Notes under the pieces: model-generated | What the model was told of the DNA's origin: nothing | Databases searched by the model: none | What the model saw: the letters and a program-made list of their open reading frames with translations, nothing else | Source: CAXDRM01 sp963991775 | Lineage (GTDB): Bacteria; Pseudomonadota; Alphaproteobacteria; Rickettsiales; JABIRX01 | Length of the DNA: 7,881 bases | Reading direction: 5' to 3' | NCBI GenBank assembly: GCA_963991775.1 | Contig: CAXDRM010000067.1 | Span: 1 to 7,881, forward strand | In this document: positions 6,993 to 7,881 of the stretch, in pieces | Layout: every line of letters begins with the position of its first letter | Position numbering within the stretch: position 1 is the stretch's first letter | Made by a program: the position numbers and the translations under genes

Positions 6993-7881
6993 AGTTTGTA
7001 GATATAGCAAGAATTTGGCTAGCTAGCGGTAAAGGTGGTAATGGCTGTTTAAGCTTTAGAAGAGAAGCCCATGTAGCTTATGGCGGACCAGATGGTGGTA
7101 ATGGTGGTAATGGTGGTAGCATAATTTTTAAAGCTACTAAAAATCATAATACTTTAGTTGATTACCGTTATAAAAAACATTTCAAAGCAAAGAATGGCGA
7201 GATGGGTAAAGGCCGTGATCGTAATGGTAAAAATGCCGATAATCTAATTTTGAATGTACCGGTTGGTACGCAGATTTTAACCTTATCAGAAAATGTCATT
7301 GCTGATTTAGATCAAGATGGGCAAGAGGTCGAAATTTTAAAAGGTGGTCGTGGTGGACGTGGTAATGCCTCATATAAATCATCTGTTAATCAAGCTCCAC
7401 GTATTGCTAACCCTGGTCAAGAAGGAGAAGAATTAGAAGTTATTCTACAATTAAAAATCATTTCAGATATTGGCTTATTGGGCTTTCCTAATGCAGGTAA
7501 ATCCACAACTTTAAGCACTATCTCACGTGCTAAGCCCAAAGTTGCTGATTACCCTTTTACCACATTACGTCCAGAGCTTGGTGTAGTTTATGTTAACCAA
7601 GATGAATTTGTAGTAGCAGATATTCCAGGCTTAATAGAAGGAGCTAGTGAAGGTATTGGTCTTGGTCATAAATTTTTACGTCATATTGAAAGATGCAAAG
7701 CCTTGCTGCATATTATCGATATTACTAGTGAAGATATTTTAGAATCATATAAAGTAATCAGAGCAGAACTTGCTAATTACAGTGAAAAATTAACAAAGAA
7801 ACCTGAATTAGTCGCGCTGAATAAAATTGATTTAATCTCTAGCGAAGAGCTCACCGAGAAAAAGCAGCTCTTAGAAAAATC
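6989..7881 (+). CDS. obg: Obg/CgtA GTPase, C-terminus cut by window edge
   Basis: Obg is an essential cytoplasmic GTPase that binds the 50S ribosomal subunit during its maturation and links ribosome assembly to growth and stress state. I translated 297 intact codons. The N-terminal glycine-rich Obg fold covers about residues 1-158, with SGKGGNGCLSFRREAHVAYGG, HFKAKNGEMGKGRDRNGK and GGRGGRGNASYKSS. The G domain follows, with the P-loop GFPNAGKST (165-173), switch region YPFTTLRPELGVV, G3 DIPGLIEGA and G4 NKID (278-281). The window stops shortly after G4, so G5 and any C-terminal extension are not seen; family members are commonly about 330-350 residues or longer. The start ATG shares bases with the stop of the preceding carboxypeptidase gene. 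Obg often follows rplU-rpmA in bacteria; that is not the case here. In the Gly-rich loop, two positions usually Asp and Arg are both Asn (38 and 41). Confidence 0.97.
   Translation, partial: MKFVDIARIWLASGKGGNGCLSFRREAHVAYGGPDGGNGGNGGSIIFKATKNHNTLVDYRYKKHFKAKNGEMGKGRDRNGKNADNLILNVPVGTQILTLSENVIADLDQDGQEVEILKGGRGGRGNASYKSSVNQAPRIANPGQEGEELEVILQLKIISDIGLLGFPNAGKSTTLSTISRAKPKVADYPFTTLRPELGVVYVNQDEFVVADIPGLIEGASEGIGLGHKFLRHIERCKALLHIIDITSEDILESYKVIRAELANYSEKLTKKPELVALNKIDLISSEELTEKKQLLEK
7094..7117 (+). repeat. Short in-frame 9-base tandem repeat within obg
   Basis: The unit GGTGGTAAT occurs twice in direct succession and is followed by a third GGTGGT. It encodes the Gly-Gly-Asn-Gly-Gly-Asn-Gly-Gly run of the Obg glycine-rich loop. 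The unit is a multiple of three, so gain or loss of a copy would keep the frame. It is explained by the conserved glycine pattern of the family together with uniform GGT codon use and is probably not a separate element. Confidence 0.6.

Overview
The window is a compact, gene-dense piece of an A+T-rich bacterial chromosome carrying seven protein-coding genes and no detectable RNA gene, mobile element, CRISPR array or phage-like sequence. Codon third positions are mostly A or T. The block tpiA-secG-pyrG, set divergently against ppiD-trpE, is an arrangement known from Alphaproteobacteria. The protein sequences fit that class, for example the PpiD with a QGPFGW-type rotamase end and the SecG with a glycine-rich loop. 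The low GC content, together with overlapping or closely spaced genes, suggests a streamlined, possibly host-associated alphaproteobacterium (Rickettsiales- or Holosporales-like). That lineage is an inference; no rRNA or other marker in the window settles it.

Minus strand, 1-2702: tpiA (triosephosphate isomerase), secG (Sec translocase subunit) and pyrG (CTP synthase) are read leftward. There are 35 bases between tpiA and secG, and secG and pyrG overlap by 26 bases. pyrG runs off the left edge and lacks only its last few residues.

Centre, 2703-2816: this 114-base gap is the only real intergenic space. It must hold the promoters for both directions, and weak back-to-back sigma70-like matches can be picked out. 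No terminator is seen anywhere in the window.

Plus strand, 2817-7881: ppiD (membrane-anchored periplasmic chaperone), trpE (anthranilate synthase component I), an S11-family D-Ala-D-Ala carboxypeptidase homologue and obg (ribosome-assembly GTPase, cut by the right edge) form one tightly packed transcription unit. Successive overlaps are 14, 4 and 4 bases, the last two being ATGA stop-start fusions. The genes serve unrelated jobs (envelope protein folding, tryptophan synthesis, cell-wall trimming, ribosome maturation), which is common in compacted genomes.

Most of the window is ordinary housekeeping. The best point for a second look is the carboxypeptidase homologue. It keeps the SxxK serine and lysine, but its SxN motif reads Tyr-Ala-Asn and its KTG motif reads Lys-Asp-Gly, so its chemistry or substrate may differ, or it may be inactive. 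A second point is that trpE is not followed by trpG and the rest of the tryptophan genes. I found no evidence of a wholly novel system here.
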